This document shows positions 30,395 to 31,124 of a stretch of DNA of 31,124 nt, one piece after another. The notes under the pieces are model-generated. The model searched no databases. It saw only the letters and a list, made by a program, of their open reading frames with translations, and was not told where the DNA came from. Both the position numbers and the translations under genes were made by a program. The stretch is from JAZQHR01 sp045540695 (lineage in GTDB: Bacteria; Bacillota; Clostridia; UMGS1810). How positions within the stretch are numbered: the stretch's first letter is position 1; the number at the start of each line of letters is the position of its first letter. The stretch lies in the NCBI GenBank assembly GCA_045540695.1, contig JAZQHR010000073.1:1-31124 (forward strand). Direction: 5' to 3'.

Positions 30395-30757
30395 ATGAAA
30401 TAAGATAAACTTGGTAAATTATCAATGGAATTGTCTGTTGAAGTTTAAAATTTAGTTGAAGCTTTGCGTAATAAAAAGGAAAATATCATATCAAATCAAA
30501 TCGGAAGAAGCGCAACAAGCGTTTGTGCTAACATCGCCGAAAGTAAATATGGTCATAGTAGGGCTGATTTTATTGCAAAATTGGAGATAGCTTTAAAGGA
30601 AGCCAGCGAAACCGGAAAATGGCTTGAAATGCTTTATAGAACAGATTATATAGATGAAGAAAAATACAAATCAATAAATAAAATTTGTTCTACCATAAGA
30701 ATTCTGTTAATTGCATCCATCAAGACTGCAAAATCAAATACTGACAAGACAAAATAA
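30395..30757 (+). pseudogene. Four-helix-bundle protein (S23/avd-like family), disrupted by two in-frame stops
   Basis: From the ATG at 30395 (GAGG nine bases upstream), the frame reads MK-stop-DKLGKLSMELSVEV-stop-NLVEALRNKKENII and then runs intact to 30757, for 120 residue positions in all. TAA stops lie at codons 3 (30401-30403) and 18 (30446-30448). The intact part has the family core SNQIGRSATSVCANIAES and HSRADFIAKLEIALKEASETGKWLEML, as in the 23S-rRNA-intervening-sequence/four-helix-bundle proteins. Both stops differ by one base from GAA or AAA codons. TAA is a normal stop in neighbouring genes, so recoding is unlikely. A TTG start at 30464 is possible but has no SD. The promoter and the rest of the frame are preserved, so inactivation looks recent. 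Confidence 0.85.
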
Positions 30758-30767
30758 TATTTCATAC

Positions 30768-30790
30768 CGTCACTTTTGTGGCGTTTTTTT
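30768..30790 (+). terminator. Terminator after the four-helix-bundle gene
   Basis: CGTCAC-TTTT-GTGGCG (one G-U pair) followed by seven Ts, 10 bases after the stop. Confidence 0.75.
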
Positions 30791-30817
30791 TATTTATTTC
30801 TCTTTTTTAAAATTCTA

Positions 30818-30846
30818 TTGATAATTTTAGAAAAATGTGGTATCAT
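30818..30846 (+). promoter_or_regulatory. Promoter of the structured RNA unit
   Basis: TTGATA (30818-30823), 17-base spacer, TATCAT (30841-30846). The predicted start (about 30853) coincides with the first base of the closing stem of the RNA. Confidence 0.7.
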
Positions 30847-30852
30847 ATTTAT

Positions 30853-31078
30853 GCCAAATAAACTCAATTAAATAAGATAGATGATTAAAGGGTATTTTTA
30901 TATTTTATAGGGATATTTTACCCATTTTTTGACATACTCAAATTATGTGAATTTTTGTTAAAAACGCAAATTCAACATGATTTGAGTATTTGGAATATCC
31001 TTTATTCTATCTTGAGTTTGTTTGGCGACAACTGGAGTTTGCGTTTTTTATGCGTCAGCTTCGGTTGGCGCATTTTTT
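30853..31078 (+). ncRNA. Candidate structured noncoding RNA, unassigned
   Basis: The transcript would open with a 15-base arm GCCAAATAAACTCAA (30853-30867) that pairs fully (one G-U) with TTGAGTTTGTTTGGC (31012-31026). Next come GATAGA...AAAGGGTAT pairing with ATATCCTTTATTCTATC, then a large internal loop with a small GGG/CCC hairpin, and an apical stem of 30934-30957 with 30965-30989. No protein frame spans it. Paired ends, a central bubble and an apical arm are the topology of 6S RNA, and the length is close. I cannot confirm 6S or any other Rfam family. A UUCG-capped terminator ends the unit. Confidence 0.55.
31051..31078 (+). terminator. Intrinsic terminator of the structured RNA
   Basis: TGCGTCAGC-TTCG-GTTGGCGCA, a 9-bp stem with a UUCG tetraloop, followed by six Ts. 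The remaining 46 bases to the window end show nothing identifiable. Confidence 0.88.
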
Positions 31079-31124
31079 AATTTTAACGATATGTAAGTTT
31101 GGGGTGCTCTTTCATTTGTTTTAA

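Noticed and set aside
30395..30757. Stop-codon readthrough or recoding of TAA in the four-helix gene
   Set aside because: TAA serves as a normal stop in many adjacent genes and no stimulatory element or suppressor tRNA is visible; the nearby tRNA reads UUA. Simple inactivation explains it.
1..31124. CRISPR array or cas genes
   Set aside because: No direct-repeat/spacer periodicity was found. The only array-like region (30186-30374) is made of hairpins with short, non-uniform separators and no cas genes.

Overview
The window reads as the chromosome of a low-GC, endospore-forming anaerobic Firmicute, most likely a gut Clostridia/Lachnospirales-type bacterium. The evidence is AT-rich DNA with strong Shine-Dalgarno sites, near-consensus sigma-A promoters, sporulation genes (yabP, yabQ and a SpoVB-type flippase), a type III glutamine synthetase, a YerC/TrpR-like regulator and oxygen-sensitive glycyl-radical chemistry.

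Bases 1-13242 (minus strand) hold one long bacterial microcompartment (BMC) operon, cut by the left edge inside pduL. From its promoter (13214-13242) the order is: HAD phosphatase, glycyl-radical diol dehydratase, its radical-SAM activase, a PduU/EutS-type shell protein, an EutP/PduV-type GTPase, a second promoter, a class II aldolase, a GlcG/PduO-C-like protein, a zinc alcohol dehydrogenase, two near-identical BMC-H genes, a BMC-P pentamer, PduS, a PduT-type BMC-T, CoA-acylating aldehyde dehydrogenase, two more BMC-H genes and pduL. This is the gene set of a B12-independent (GRM-type) fucose/rhamnose-1,2-propanediol compartment. The aldolase releases lactaldehyde, which is reduced to 1,2-propanediol. 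The radical enzyme dehydrates this to propionaldehyde, which is reduced to propanol or passed through propionyl-CoA to propionyl phosphate. Five cargo proteins carry recognisable amphipathic targeting helices.

Bases 13243-20400 hold a divergent lipoprotein gene, a chimeric dispersed repeat, a polar amino-acid ABC transporter operon ending in a TrpR-like regulator, and a CapA-like / M20 peptidase / EamA exporter operon (both operons minus strand). Bases 20397-25706 (mostly plus strand) hold a dephospho-CoA-kinase-like P-loop protein, glnN with a short leader terminator, a terminator whose loop carries a palindromic repeat, an XRE repressor / secreted stalk-domain protein pair with symmetric operators, and an amidase without a signal peptide.

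Bases 25738-29988 hold the conserved cluster flippase - HU - rqcP(yabO) - yabP - yabQ - divIC - S1 protein, with no mazG. Bases 30003-31124 hold tRNA-Leu(UAA), a hairpin array that drives a four-helix-bundle gene broken by two stop codons, and a promoter-to-terminator unit for an unassigned highly structured RNA.

The best candidates for something undescribed are: the BMC-H gene with two consecutive translation starts (a Lys/Glu/Thr-rich tailed isoform and a plain one); the cysteine cluster in the aldolase linker; the hairpin-array/four-helix-bundle element; and the structured RNA at the right end.
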